Shown: piece by piece, positions 23,777-36,159 of the stretch | Position numbering within the stretch: position 1 is the stretch's first letter | Layout of the letters: each line of letters opens with the position of its first letter | From: Tetraselmis striata | Taxonomy: Eukaryota > Chlorophyta > Chlorodendrophyceae > Chlorodendrales > Chlorodendraceae | Assembly (NCBI GenBank): GCA_006384855.1 | Contig: VCJN01000243.1 | Coordinates: forward strand, 187,526 to 251,525 | Direction of reading: 5' to 3' | Length of the DNA stretch: 64,000 nt | Notes under the pieces: model-generated | What the model was told of the DNA's origin: nothing | Databases searched by the model: none | The model's input: the letters and a program-made list of their open reading frames with translations, nothing else | Translations under genes and position numbers: made by a program

Positions 23777-26298
23777 TCACTCCGCCACACCGACAAAGAA
23801 CTGCAGGAACCACTCGGCCAGGTTGGCAGGCAGCAGGGGCACGTTGAACGGGAAGCGGGGGGAGAAACCGCCTGCCATTTGAGCAGTCGCCCAGCAGCAC
23901 ATGTCAGCCACACAGAGGCAGTGGAATGGTCGCGGAGGGTTGCTCATAACATAGGCAGGGGATCAGGTGGCGGGTATGTTCTCACCGGTCGCCTGCAGGT
24001 ATATGCCAGCTACTGCAATGGCGCCGCCCGCCATCTTGAAGATCGCATCGCGGTCCTGTGCACACGAGAATTGCCGTCAGGCCTTCATATTGGGGTAAGT
24101 GTCTCTCAATGCGGCGTCATTCTCTTAAGACATGTATGCGCACAACAAACATCAATGTACATAAGGATGTGGGTGTATATGTGATTGTGTGTGTGTCTAT
24201 GCATATCATCATCATCATTACCAACAGCACAAGGGCCAAGAAGCGTGAGGAGAGGGGGTGAAAGGGGGAAAAAGGGCGACCTTAAGGGAGTGTGCGGGCA
24301 CATATCCATGGCGCACAGCATAACCCAGACCACCCTTCACCACGAGATCCGCGCCCCGCAGCGCGGAGTGCAGCGCCGCAATAAGGCGGTACAGCCACCA
24401 GGCAACGGAGACACCGATGCTGCGCGCCACGTAGCGCCTCACCAGAGGCGTCCACTTGTGGTACTCCGCCGGGACCAGGTGGTGCAGCGCAGGCGCGAGC
24501 GTCTGCAACATACAACACAGTCCAAAATGCAGCTGTCAGCTGGCAGCATGCCAACAAAAGGGTAGCACAGGGAGACGGTTCGGCGGGAGGGGGGGGGGGG
24601 GGGGTAGATGACGGGCGCGCCTTCTCGAACGTTGTGTCGATGATGTCGGCGATGGAGCTGCCGAGCGCAATTGCCTTGGCAAACTTCAGGCGCAGCGAGG
24701 CGACCACTGCCATGAAGCCATTGACGATGCCGCAGACGGCCATGTCCAGCTGCACACAAGGTGGGACGGGGAGGCGAGGGGAGGTCAGCCTAGGGTAGCC
24801 AAGACATGGAACATGGAGCGGCACTTGGATGTGCGTGCAGTCTGTTGGTGCTATGTACCTGCTGGGGGTCGGTGGACTTTAGGAGAAGCTTGAGTTTGCG
24901 GGTGGCAAGATCTGTGGTGGACATCTGCTTCGTGTCCGGAATGCCGTCCTTGTCGGCGTCGTGTGAGTTGTCCTTTTCGTTGGCCTCTCTGGCGCGCTTG
25001 AAATTGCTCACCAGAAGCTTCACAGATGCCTCGGTATCCTTCCACCCAAACACGCGGTACGCCTCTATGCAGGCGATGAGGGTCATGAAGGTGCCGCCAT
25101 AGAAGATCATGACGAGACCGATGATGATGGGTATGAATTCCTCAGGATGGTAAGGCTGCAACTTCTCCCAGCCTTTCTGCAGGGGGCGCCATGCGCATCA
25201 GGAAGTGCCGAGTCATGATCAAAGCCGCGTGTTATCCGAAATAAATGGTAGATGTGTTGCCATAGTAGATGGCTCCATAAAAGGCAAAACAGCTGCTTCT
25301 TCATATAATTGCGCAGTGCATTCCTGGGCGGCGGTTGGGATGGTGTTTGAATATAAGCATGACATGCTGGCAGCGAAATCTGACTTGATAAGGGGGCGCT
25401 TCGACATGGTCGTGGTCCCCAATATGAACATCCTAATGCATCCGCCATTCTTGAACCCATACTACAATCAGTGCAATTTCCCAATGGTCGATAGGGTTGC
25501 CATACCGGTGCGGGTACTACAGTGCAGCCATGCTGCACGTTGGTCTTTTAGAGCACCCCCGGCACATGCACTGATGCAATGCATACACTTTGTTTCAAAT
25601 ACTGTGACATTGCGCCACTCCAAATGTGCCATGTACACAATCCTTACCTCCAGGCATATACACACATTAATTTATGTAAACATACATGTATGAATCCCTG
25701 GTACACGCCTTCAATCAATATTATCAAGCTTACAAGCCAACTACTATAAACATTCGTTTCAGTTCCGGTCTGCCAGTTTCTTCTATGTTCGTTTCGTATA
25801 TATTATTTGACCCCTGATTGGCAAGGCCGCTTCGTTTATGTTCGCAGCAATGTTCTCGTACAATGCCGTACTCCGACGGCGGGTTTATGCAGAACCCGGT
25901 ACAAGTACAACCCCGCCGCAGAAACCCTGATGAACCCCGCTTGCAGCGCCTCCCAGGCGCCGCCCGTGTAACCACTAAGGCTACCTGTACAACCCTGCTC
26001 AGCACGCTGCTGCCTCGGGCACGCGCAAGCGGATAGCGCAGCAGGGTCTCACCACCGCCAGTGTCCAGCCCTTCTCCAGGTAGGGCTCGACGACATTGTA
26101 CGCATTAGCCGCCTTCTGGAGGAATGGCTGCATCTGCTTGAGCACCTCCTGCACTTTCTGCAGGCGCGGGCGAGGCAGCGCGGCGCCAGCCTCAGGACGC
26201 CAACTATTTCTTCGCTGCCGACTGCCCGGGAGGTGAGGGGCGCATACCTTTACGGCCTCTGAAGGGGCCGGGAAGCTCCGGGCGGTAGCGTCCGCCAT
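23777..26298 (-). CDS. Multi-pass membrane protein with a DxDxDG loop, 7 exons, about 329 aa
   Basis: Exons: 26298-26248, 26157-26053, 25176-24859, 24749-24621, 24502-24281, 24055-23986, 23871-23777. Every junction is phase-consistent and the stop is TGA. The N-terminus (MADATARSFPAPSEAVK) leads to an amphipathic helical stretch. A transmembrane hairpin follows (FIPIIIGLVMIFYGGTFMTL), then a hydrophilic loop with DNSHDADKDGIPDTKQ. The DxDxDGxxD spacing there resembles EF-hand or thrombospondin type-3 calcium sites. Further hydrophobic segments follow (LDMAVCGIVNGFMAVVASL; SIGVSVAWWLYRLIAAL; MAGGAIAVAGIYL), and the protein ends LAEWFLQFFVGVAE. Exon 4 uses a GC donor (AAG|GC at 24620) followed by a sense poly(C) tract. 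The end of exon 5 could instead be at 24317. I do not recognise the family. Localisation is unknown. Confidence 0.7.
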
Positions 26299-27059
26299 CT
26301 CAGAACACTTGAGTTTTGGCCGGTGCTGTTAGTATTCCTAAGGGTTAGTGCTTGTGGGTGCCGAATAGTGTGTTCCTTGGCCAGGTAAGGAACAGGGCTG
26401 ATCGTCAGCGGCGCCCTTGTATCGATCGAGCTCCACATAGTCGCTATGTAGTTTTTTTTTGCTATGCAGTTGTTGAGGTGGATGGAGACTACCGGTACCG
26501 GTACGGGCGGCTGCGGGTCGTACGATTACGTCTTAAGCATTTACCGCACTCTCTTCGAGTTACGCGGGTAATCCTTAAGGATTAGCGACTACTCTATATT
26601 TTCAATTATCGATACAACCTGCCGGATGTCCAGCGGGCACCCAAGGCCCATCGGCCGCAGTCTCGGCCATATGGTTGCCTCAGGCACCCTCCACTGGCAC
26701 CTCCAGGCATTATCGAGACAATACCCGGTGTGTAGCCGCTCGATTGCCGCTCGCTTGGCGCGCTGGTGGAGGCGGGCGTGCAGATGGGTGTGTCGGATGT
26801 CCAGAAAAAAAGGCCGGAACGACCGCAAGAGCCCCGCAACACCAGTCCAAGCAGGGCAAGCAGCGCCGGCTGGCCGCTCATGCTCGTGCAGAAGGGTCTT
26901 CTTCACCTCCTCAGACGGTCGTTTCAGGTCACTACGGTAGCTCCTTCCGCCTTGTGTCGCAGAATTTGTGCTAGCCGCAAAATTCAAGAAATTCATGCAG
27001 AAATCCAGAAGAAAATCGCTACGGGCCACAAAAGGCGGGAACCGCCATGACAGCCACCG
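26299..27059. other. Spacer between membrane-protein gene and satellite
   Basis: It contains the presumed promoter of the minus-strand gene. Overlapping open frames at 26590-27120 on both strands show no splice logic or family motif, so none is called. Confidence 0.4.
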
Positions 27060-27935
27060 ATAAGGCATCGCCACCAGCCAGCCTCCGCTCCACGCAGTAG
27101 GGACGCTCTCCCCAGCACACAATCCCGGGCCACTCCAATAGCGGCACTAGGCCGAATGTGATGTGAAGGCGCCGACAGCAAGGGGCTTCGAAGTAGAGGT
27201 CTCGCAGCAAGGAGCGGAAGTGGGGGGGTCCAACCTAGAACGGGGCGCCACGGGCGTGCAACAGACCCAGCTCCAAATCCGCCGCCAGCTCGGTAGCGTC
27301 CCCTTCCGCCAAACGTAGAACGCCTCCCACAGCACAACATCCCGGGCCACTCCAATAGTGGCACTAGGCCGAATGTAATGTTGAGGCGCCAACAGGACAG
27401 GAAGGGAGAGAGTGCTCAACGAGTAGGGAATGGAGAGCCGACTCGGCCAGCAACGACGTAGGACGCCGGTGTCCAGTGCGCGTTGTTCCGCCCAGCGCCA
27501 AATCCGCCGCCGGCAAGGTCGCGTCCCCTTCCGCCGAACGTAGAACTCCCTTCCCAATACAACATCCCGGGCCACTCCAATAGCGGCAATAGGCCGAATG
27601 TGATGTGGAGGCGCCGACAGGACATGAAGGGAGAGGGTCCTCAAAGAACAGCGAACGGGGACTTGACCGGACCAGCAACGACGTAAGACGCCGGTGTCCA
27701 GCGCGCGTTGTTCCGCCCAGCGCCAGATCCGCCGCCAGCTCGGCCGCGTCCCCTTCCGCCGAACGTAGAACTCCCTTCCCAGCACGACATCCCGGGCCAC
27801 TCCAATAGCGGCAATAGGCCGAATGTGATGTGGAGGCGCCGACAAGACAGGAAGGGAGAGGGTGCTCAAAGAACAGCGAACGGGGACTTGACCGGACCAA
27901 CAACGACGTGAGACGCCGGTGTCCAGCTCACACTG
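27060..27935. repeat. Tandem satellite, periods 217, 225 and 225 bp
   Basis: A landmark CCCGGGCCACTCCAATAG recurs at 27124, 27341, 27566 and 27791. The last two complete units are nearly identical and the first is more diverged. Because 225 is a multiple of three, a minus-strand frame stays open through the units and yields a 75-residue repeat (HHIRPIAAIGVARDVVLGRE per unit), and other frames stay open too. No start/splice signals or protein family support coding. Confidence 0.9.
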
Positions 27936-30149
27936 CTCCTCCGCGGCAGTGGCAGCACGGGCGGGGCCAAGGCTACCAAGGCGCCACCCGTGAACGATCC
28001 CCGCCCCCATCCCCAGCCGGGGGTGGAGGCGGAGGAAGGGTCCGAGGACGGTCGTCGGGCCCGCCCAGGCGGTGGGTGGGTGGGTTGATAGCGAATACAG
28101 TCGCTAGCGATTGTATATATACTGTCGCAGAATTTGTTAAACGGAATAATGTATCGCAACTGATACAGTCCTGGGAACTGCATCTTATCGACATCAGTAT
28201 TGTAACTACGATGATCTCCGACCAGACAAAAATTACAGTTTTGGGTCGTGAATTGCGGATCTCAAAACTCAACTGAACCGGTTTCTGGTGCGAATTCGTT
28301 GAAGGTATCGGTAGTCGCTAAAGTGAGTCAAAGTAAATTCGCCCCGCCGGGTCATCGGCCGAAGCCGCCCCAACACTTGACCTCGTAGGCCAACTGCAGT
28401 CATCGGTCTGGAATAGCCATATGGCTATTATTAGCCATAGATAGACAACAAATTGCCTCATCGGAACCCCGAGGGGCTATAATTTTCTGACCCCTGCTAT
28501 AATGCATCAACCGAGTAAACCCGGGACACGAGCCCGAACGATATTGCCCTGAATTGACTGAGCGGGGAATCGATCCGGGGACCTCGTGAGTAGGAGACCT
28601 CCGCTCTACCGAGGCATGTCAGTGAAGTTACCCCATAAGCCGGTCACAATGATTTTTAATGTTTTTCTCTGCGAAGTTTGTCGGTCGTTTTTGGTCCTAA
28701 GAGAGTTTATAGGTAGATCGTGCGGGTCGGGAATGCGCTGGATTCGTCCAAAGACTTGTATCGGAACCGATACAATACAGCCTATTGTGTCGGTATCGAT
28801 ACAACTAACATGGAAAAAGAGAGCCAGTGCATGTGCCGGTAAAGATTATATGTACGGGTAGGTATCGCGCCGTAGCCAATCGCGATAGCAAAGAAATATA
28901 ATGCCGTAATATATACAGTGTGAGACAGCATAGCTCTAAGCAAGATGATCGTCTTGTCGGATGCCGGTCCTGGGCGTAAGCTAACAAGGTATACAAGATA
29001 AGCTAATTACAAGGTGACCGCACGTTGCTAACAAGGCGACTTCACGTTGAGGTCGACCACGATAATCTTGTTAAATGCCCGCCCGCCCGGCGGTGTGTCG
29101 ATGTAGTCCGGTTAATCCATAGTGCGTCCGCGGATGCAACCGCCCGCTTGGACTACCCGCCCCTTGTGTCGCGCGGGCGGCGCGCTTCCCATAGCACCAC
29201 TGCCGGCATGGCCTCTTCATTACCCATCTCCGCCCCACGATGCTGCACCTAAACATCCGTTTCCAATAACCGTAAGCCCCCACCCTATCCCTTCTTCTCC
29301 TTCGTCTTCATGTGCTTATCAATGTCGATTGTGTTCCCGGGGTTGGGGGGGGGGGGGGGGGAGGCTACCAAGTTTCAAGGGGGAGGAAAGGAGGGGGGAG
29401 GGCGTCGGATGGCGCACGTGTAGGTCCGTGATGTCCGTAACGCCGACGTGGCGCCGATGACCTGCCGGCCTCCCAAAATTAAAATTAAAATTATCATTGG
29501 AATTGATTACAACGTGCTAGTCTGCTGCTCTCCACCGGTCAGACTGAGTTGCTCTTAGGGCATGTCATCTCTAACCATGGTAGGGAACCGTAGTAGTCTA
29601 ATTACATCAGAAAAGGCTTCCGGCCATATCTTTCGTTTCCAAGCCCCGCCTCCTTCCATCACGTGATCAGTAGCTGTCAGTGTTGTTTTTTCGGATAACT
29701 ACGGGTCGTCGTTAGTACGAGCGACTACCACTAATTGGCAGCACGGGGATCACGAATGCAGTACTCGCCCCGCTCCCGAAAAGGTTTTCCTGTACATTGG
29801 AAATGCACCGGCACTGCACAATCTTCGGTCGACGTGTGTCTTGGCTCCACCAGCCGCCATCGCTGAAAATATCCCGCAGGTCGCGGCGCTGATCGCCGCA
29901 CCACGCCGGCTGTGGCGGTCCGCCGGCCTCGGCCGCGGGCCGCCAATGCTGCCACCATCTCGTCCGCTTGAGCTCTTGCAATAAGATCCCCAGGGGGGTC
30001 TAGAGGGGGAAAGGCGGGCACCCCCCCCCCCCCCCCCCTCCGTCCGCGTGTCGCGTCGCTCCGTGGTCGGCAGGCCGGTCTTGCTCGCCCGCGCGCCGCT
30101 CCCGACCGGCCAACCGGCCAACTACCAAACACAACACCAACAACCAAAA
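27936..30149. other. Gene-poor stretch
   Basis: No gene supported. It contains a tRNA-like degenerate segment (listed separately) and G or C homopolymers at about 29344-29361 and 30021-30038. A minus-strand frame at 29731-30156 is GC-rich, without family motifs, and is not called. Confidence 0.4.
28560..28622 (-). other. Degenerate tRNA-like sequence (possible tRNA-derived SINE head)
   Basis: The minus strand reads ...CGGTAGAGCGG, an A-box-like D arm, and about 30 bases later GGATCGATTCC, close to the B-box consensus GGTTCGANTCC, followed by CCGCTC. The T stem pairs in only two positions and there is no closed acceptor stem, so this is not a functional tRNA gene. Confidence 0.35.
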
Positions 30150-30480
30150 GACCCAATACAACAAAACAACTGCTGCTGCTCGAAAGAGTGGGGGTATGTT
30201 CAATGATGACACTGACACAGCAAACCTTAGGGCTGCTCTAAAACAATTGCATGAACAATTGACTGCGTTGAGCAAACAAATGGCACAAAAGTTGCCATGT
30301 TAACCGCAGAGACCAACAACAAAACAACCACTGAATAATTTCACAACAATCACACCTGCCCACAAAACAAACTATGACCACCTCAAAGATGCTCACCACC
30401 ACTGTTTGAAAATAGTAACTCATGCTGCCCATGTGCAAGCTTGAGGTTGGTGAGCCCCCCCCCCCCCCCCCCCCCCCCCC
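30150..30480 (+). pseudogene. Possible retroelement gag start fragment
   Basis: A short frame beginning MFNDDTDTANLRAALKQLHE and ending MAQKLPC (stop TAA near 30300) forms a heptad-like helix of the sort that opens many retroelement Gag proteins. It is followed by A/C-rich text and a C homopolymer (about 30457-30480). There is no matching pol fragment in frame, and the call rests only on helix character and context. Confidence 0.25.
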
Positions 30481-30535
30481 TCCCCTTCACTTCACCACTT
30501 GATGTTACTACTCCTTGTACCCATCACAATACTTG

Positions 30536-30685
30536 ATAAAAAGAAACAAACAAAACATACACGAACACAAACAATCAAAACGTATAAAACCCACAAACAA
30601 TCAAAGCAAATGAACACACAGACAATCAAAACAAAGAAAACATACAAACCAACAAAACAAACAAAGCAAACAAATAATACATGAA
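30536..30685. repeat. A/C-rich low-complexity tract (AAAC-like)
   Basis: About 150 bases are built almost entirely from A and C on the plus strand, with irregular AAACAAACAA and ACAATCAAA motifs and very little G. Confidence 0.8.
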
Positions 30686-33200
30686 AAGAGAAAACATATG
30701 AATCAAAACATTAAGCCACAATATTAAATACAATGAGAGACCGCGGTTGATCTTATTAAGCCCTAAGCCAACCAACAACATTCGCGCAGTGCACCTTGTG
30801 TGTTGTTGCATGCCGCAATCGAAAATATGCTCTTGCGATGTGTCACCATATATATGAATTACATTGTGGTATAGTCTTGCCATACTGGGTTCCGATGTGA
30901 GGTGGCAGCTTTAGTAGGAATCAATGGTGTGGATTGTGATTGACCAGTCGTATCCCATGGGGGACGCCCTAGGTGCGGGTCATGGCCATGGTGACTGCCA
31001 CTTGTCTCAACAATCGGTTCCAACCCGGAGGCAAGATCCATTTGATTATGACATGCACACGTCATGCTGAACCACATGACAACATATATATACCGCCGTG
31101 GGTACCATGTCTTCGGAGGGTTACTGGTTCACACGGTAGTACGACTTTGAGAGCGCCGCTTAACAATGCACAATGATCATTGCCCTTTATCAAAACATGT
31201 CCGCTCTGCTTTGTATCGGGCCAGCAACATGCTGTGGTCTTTTGGTCTTCCACGGTCGTTGGCGCTACACTGTCATCAACACTGACATATACCTCCAAAA
31301 CATATGCCAAAAACCCCGAACACCTTTTGATGTGTCATTACCATATTCTACCTTCTGGCACACCAAAGTTTCATGTCGTTGACAAACATTCACTTCTAAG
31401 TTTCGACTCTAAGAATCTGCCATGCTGATTTTTCAGCATGTGATTGTCACATGGCAATGACATATGTTGCTGTTGCATTTGTTGACACACTTCGCTGCCG
31501 CCATACACTTTCCACATATATCACCGCCAGTTGACACCGTTATATTAGCAGGGAGGAATGTGAGAAGATCATATTAGGTTACAGCCCTAGATCTCGACCT
31601 CACTAAACGCCCTCCTACGCAAGCTCATTAGCACTGCTGACTAGAATACGAGGCAGGCTTGATAGCGCTAGCGAGGCATCCCGCCGAGTGCCGAGTATAT
31701 ACCGCAGCGCACACCACCTTATAAACAATTCTCATTTTTCACCACCACCTGCTTTGGAGCCGACCATCTCGCCACACGGTACGACGCCCGGAAAACCGGC
31801 TGGAACCGACCACTTTCTTGATTTCTTTCTTATTATAGGCGAGAAATGATAGTGACGCGGCCGGAACCCAACCGCTTTCTTACTTCGCCGGCAGTTTCTT
31901 GTATAACCGCGTTGGCACCCGTACCTTACTATATACTCCAAACTATATACTATCCTGCCACATTAATTACGATGCGAGTCCGTGTCTGTCTGCCTGTGAG
32001 TCTATCTGTCTATCTATCGCCGACTTTCGGAACGGCTTAGCTATTTAGCATATAAAACTAGATAAATCGACAATGTATCCGTTATATATTCCGTCATAAT
32101 TCTGCGCAGGCCAAAACAGCCGTCGCGCTTACCTGCTCACTACGTGTACGGGTACGGGTACCGGCCGCCCGGCCGCCGCCGGTCGGGCTGGCCGTCACCG
32201 TTCGTCAGGTCATCTATAGAGCAGGCATGGCGCGAAGCGCCGAGCCCGCCACGTGGACCGTACCCGGACGCCGGACACCGTTGTTCGTCCGGCGCCGGAC
32301 ACCGGACGACCGTCGCCCGTCCGCCTCGATCGCCGCCCATCCGTCGACGGACGCCGGGCCCGGGTCGGCGGGTCGGTGGACGCGGGGCTGTACAATGTAG
32401 CGACTACTACGACTGATTCTTGCGGCTCTCTGGATTCCACACTCATGCAACGGGTCTACTGTATATCTATCACTTACCGGGGCTGAACCGATCGGGCAGG
32501 TGATGAGCACCATTGTGGAAAGCTCTATTGCCGACTCGGAAAGCTCTATTGCCGACTTTGGAGCTGTAGTGACATTGGCGGCGAAATGATGTTCTTGGCA
32601 GGGGCGGCACGGCCGCGTGCGTCACGCGCTCTCCGCTTAAGCATGCGGCGGTACGAATAATTTAACTAGTTTTTCAACGCCTACCGACAGCTGTTGCGAC
32701 AGCCGAACCAGTTGAAGCGTTGTCCTCCAACTACGGGCAACAACCGCAGGAGCGACGGAAGAGGGAGATCAAGCGACAGTACTTAAATCACGGTGTAATG
32801 AGCCGCGGGGGTCGTAGGAACATCGGCTATCCCACTACAAATAGTTACGTAGTCTGCAAGATAGATCCGGCTCAGAAGCGGGCTTTTTAATCGCTCCTGC
32901 CCACCTCGCCCTACACAATTCAGTCGGAGGAGTAGGAGTCAAGTCTAAGGTATTCGCTGCTCTTCGACAATCTCGAATTTTGATGAAGCTATAGCCGGCA
33001 CCTCAGAACGGCTAAGACTAGTGCGCGGCAGGGGCCACTTCGAGCGAACACTGTAATGTATTGTGTTTATTAAGGATCGCATCTCAATTGATTATATTGT
33101 GACCCAGGTCCGCCCCCAAAAACGTGGAAACCCCGGCACCCCGGACCTGGCTGAACCCGTTTGATGAGCCTTGGCGTCAGGGATAATCTTCCGCAGATTT
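30686..33200. other. Gene-poor stretch
   Basis: No gene supported. Frames around 31060-31430 have a faint retroelement flavour but no alignable motif. 32140-32400 is very GC-rich, with nested CCGGAC/GTCCGG inverted motifs. A 20-bp direct repeat (GGAAAGCTCTATTGCCGACT) occurs twice at about 32518-32559. Confidence 0.4.
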
Positions 33201-33584
33201 CATAGTTGAGTCTTGCTTTGCTAAATAGGTCGCTCATGCTATATTACACGGACAAGAGCCAAAGTTGGCAGACATGTTCAGTGAAAACGTGGATGGAAAA
33301 CGGAGTCAGGGCGGCGCTGCGTGTAACGCAACGAAACCGGAAGATGGCAGGCTCATCTGTTATGGCTGCTTTTATGTCTACTACTCGTGCTGCTCCTAGA
33401 AGGGTGCAACGACACGTGCCTTCTCACCCGTACCATTGAGCGGAACGGTAGCCGGAAAAGAGGTTAGAGAAAGGAGGAAACCCCATAAACAAGTTTAGAA
33501 CATTTCAAATAAGTTGAGTCTGGTTTTGCCATGGATGAGCGAACGGAGAGAGCGGTAGATTGACGGAGAAGGGGTAGCGCCAGG

Positions 33585-35289
33585 TCACGAAGGCGGGGGC
33601 ATGGGGAATAAGGACACCGTTGCGGAGTCTTGTTGGACTTGGAAGTGGCGGAGAGGTGCTACGTTACCGAAGAAGAACCACATGCCAGGCGAAGGGAGAA
33701 CGTTGGGGTCGATGTAGTCCAGCACGACGTCGGAGTTGTTTGCCCAACCCCCTTGGTAGCGGATGTGGGACAGTGGAGCTCCGATGGCGTTAGCGGCAGA
33801 TGCTGCTCCCTTATTATTGCGAAGGCTGTGTGACCTCCAAGAAGTGCCGGCCACGGGGGAGGGGGGGGGGGGGGGCACCGACAAGACCAACGGCCGTAGA
33901 GAGCCAGTCCGACATTGTACCGGCCGTGCAAGACTTGCTCTGCTCGCTTGGGGTGACTGCCAAGAAGTTTGTTTTGGCCAAGGCAACAGGGGCGCTAGGG
34001 GGGAGGGGGGCAGACTGTACGTACGTGGTCGATGAAGTGGTGCAGGAGACGCGCAATACGGGGGTGCTCCGACACTGGAAAGTGCAGTACGCGCAAGTCG
34101 TCAGGGCCGCGTCGACCGGCGCGTCCCTTCTCGCGGTACGCATGCAGGGTAATGTTGTCGTCGTCGACATGTACGTCCCGCACTCGGCAGGACACGCCGA
34201 TATGTCCCATGGCAAAGAACAGAAAGTTGACAACTGAGGCCATGAGGGCTCGGAAGTCATACATGTACTCGGGAGAGGGGGCAGACATAGTTAACTCTGC
34301 GCGCTCGACAAAGTTGTAAGCGGCATCATATAGCAGGCAGAGGGAGTGACTCGCAAAGGGGCAGCCTCCAGGCGGCGTTGCCTTAGCATCGGGCCGGACG
34401 AGCAGCAGCAAGGTGCATGCTGTCCTTGGCGATCGGGTCGAAGTTGTGTAACTCAAAGAACGTGTTGATTGCTGACAAGTAGGGTTGCAACGACTTAGCC
34501 CCAATGTGACCCCGCTCGCCGATCCAAGCAATGTACCGGACGACAATACCATCAGTCGCTTCCACCGGACTGATGTTCTCGGAGTTGTGGCAGAACTCCT
34601 CGAAATGAGACTTGCTGTCGTAGCTCTTGACCCTATGAGCGGTGAGGGAGCTGGAGAGGAGGTCGAGGATCCGTTGTCCTAGCCCGTCTGATCCGAACGC
34701 CTCTTGTAGACGAGACCGGAGTGGAGCAGCCCAAGGGTTTTTTTGGAGCCGACAGCTCCGGGCTCGTCAATTACATAAGTACGGCGCTTGGCCGACGAGG
34801 TAACATGGGGCCGCTTCATTCCAGCATCCGCGCCGGCGGTTAGGTTCCCGGCGGCTGGCAGGTAACTGTTGGACGGATTTGCAACAACATCAGTACGGGT
34901 TGCGGGGCAAGGTTCAGGTAGGAGGGCCGCCCTGCGCGCCCGTCGCGTTCGTAGCGCATGTCACGCGTAACGTACGCGCGGGAAGCTTGGTCGTTGCGAA
35001 CCAATGGTAACACGTAGTGTAACAACTGACGGGCGCGGTGATGAGATGGTACGGGAGACGGGTTGTTGAACCGCCATATGTGGAGGTGTGCAGATGGTTG
35101 AGCCGCACTCGGCTGTAGCTGTAAGAAGCGCGCACTGAGGAAGGTCTAGATGAAGTCTGTAAGCCGGTGAGTCCGGTCCGGACATAAGGCGCTCATCCCG
35201 TCGTTAGTTGCTAGGGTTCGCTGTACGGCGGTCACCAAAAGGTGGCCTCGCAATGCGCCAGCAATTCCGACGAAAAGCGCCCCACACCG
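33585..35289 (-). pseudogene. Tyrosine recombinase pseudogene of copy 2
   Basis: Fragments align to the intact recombinase in the other copy: SLQPYLSAINTFFELHNFDP, RALMASVVNFLFFAMGHIGV, YREKGRAGRRGPDDL, SHIRYQGGWANNSDVVLDYI and NVLPSPGMWFFFGNVAPLRH. Frameshifts break the frame. The box-I catalytic arginine (FFARG in the other copy) is Met here (FFAMG). The HxxR motif is followed by an in-frame three-residue insertion (HSLRNNKGAAS). A poly(G) run at about 33868-33876 lies in the gap between fragments. The protein is inactive. Confidence 0.8.
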
Positions 35290-36159
35290 TCACTCGTATT
35301 CACCTGCTTCGCGGCCACGCCCGCGACCGCCGCCACGCCCACGCACGTCCACCCCCGCGACCAGCCGCCGCCGCCGCCACCCGAGCAGTAGCAGTAGCTT
35401 TTGCGCTGCTAGCAACCGTCGCCTCGAAGACGCGGCGCTCGTAGTCCTTGATCAGGTCCCCGAACATCGTGGAGCCCAGATATTCGGCTGCATGCTGAAA
35501 ATGCTGGGCTCGCAGTACGTCCGGAACACCTTGGTCACCATGCACTCGGCTGACCTCGTTAAGCCTCCGCATGAAGGCTAGACGAAAGCGAAACGACTTG
35601 TCGATGGCCGCGGCGTGATTCCGAGCGCGCGCGAGGCATGAGGTGAAGTTTGATTGGCAACAAAGATGTAAGGTAGCAGCTCATCGATAGCTACGAAGAG
35701 AGCGGCCATGTGGGCTTTCATGACATCCACAGATACTCCTCCTGGGCCGGCAGACGCCTGTCATCCTGCTTGGAGTACTCGTTCTCATGTCAGTACTCAG
35801 GGGAAAGAGCCCAGGCACCCGGCCGACCGGTCGAACGGCCTCGTAACCACATTCCGCTTGCAACAGTAGCTCAAGCACCGCGAGGTAGCCGTCCTCATCA
35901 CTCACGGATTTTGCTCCGCGACAGGGGCTAGCTCTAGCAAGTCGGGGCGTTCTGCGGCTCCCCCGCTGCCTATCGGCTGTCCCGCGACGCGTTGCCTAGA
36001 GCCAGAGCCATGTACGCCGTCACCGTCAACAATACTGTCACGAGTCGGCAATTGAGCTAACGTTGTTGCAAGCTCGCGCAACAATGTAGACCGGGCCTTC
36101 ACGTCTGCTTGTAGCGATTCGAGCGTCGGCTAAACGACGGGCTCTTCTCCATCTGACAT
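35290..36159 (-). pseudogene. Gag-like pseudogene of copy 2
   Basis: It starts at the ATG at 36159 (MSDGEEPVV), then TAG at codon 10 where the other copy has GAG. Downstream frames keep RQPIGSGGAAERPDLLELAP, then YEAVRPVGRVPGLFPLSTD and MRRLNEVSRVHGDQGVPDVL, with frameshifts. The 3' end is a Gly/Arg-rich tail ending GEYE and a TGA at 35292-35290 followed by CGG, the same stop context as in the other copy. Confidence 0.75.

Noticed and set aside
27147-28010. A 287-codon minus-strand frame as a gene
   Set aside because: It is built from the 225-bp satellite, and other frames are open too. No start or splice logic or family motif.
31060-31430. Copia-like integrase fragment
   Set aside because: The resemblance was only impressionistic. 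No GAG-pre-integrase or DDE motif could be aligned in any frame.
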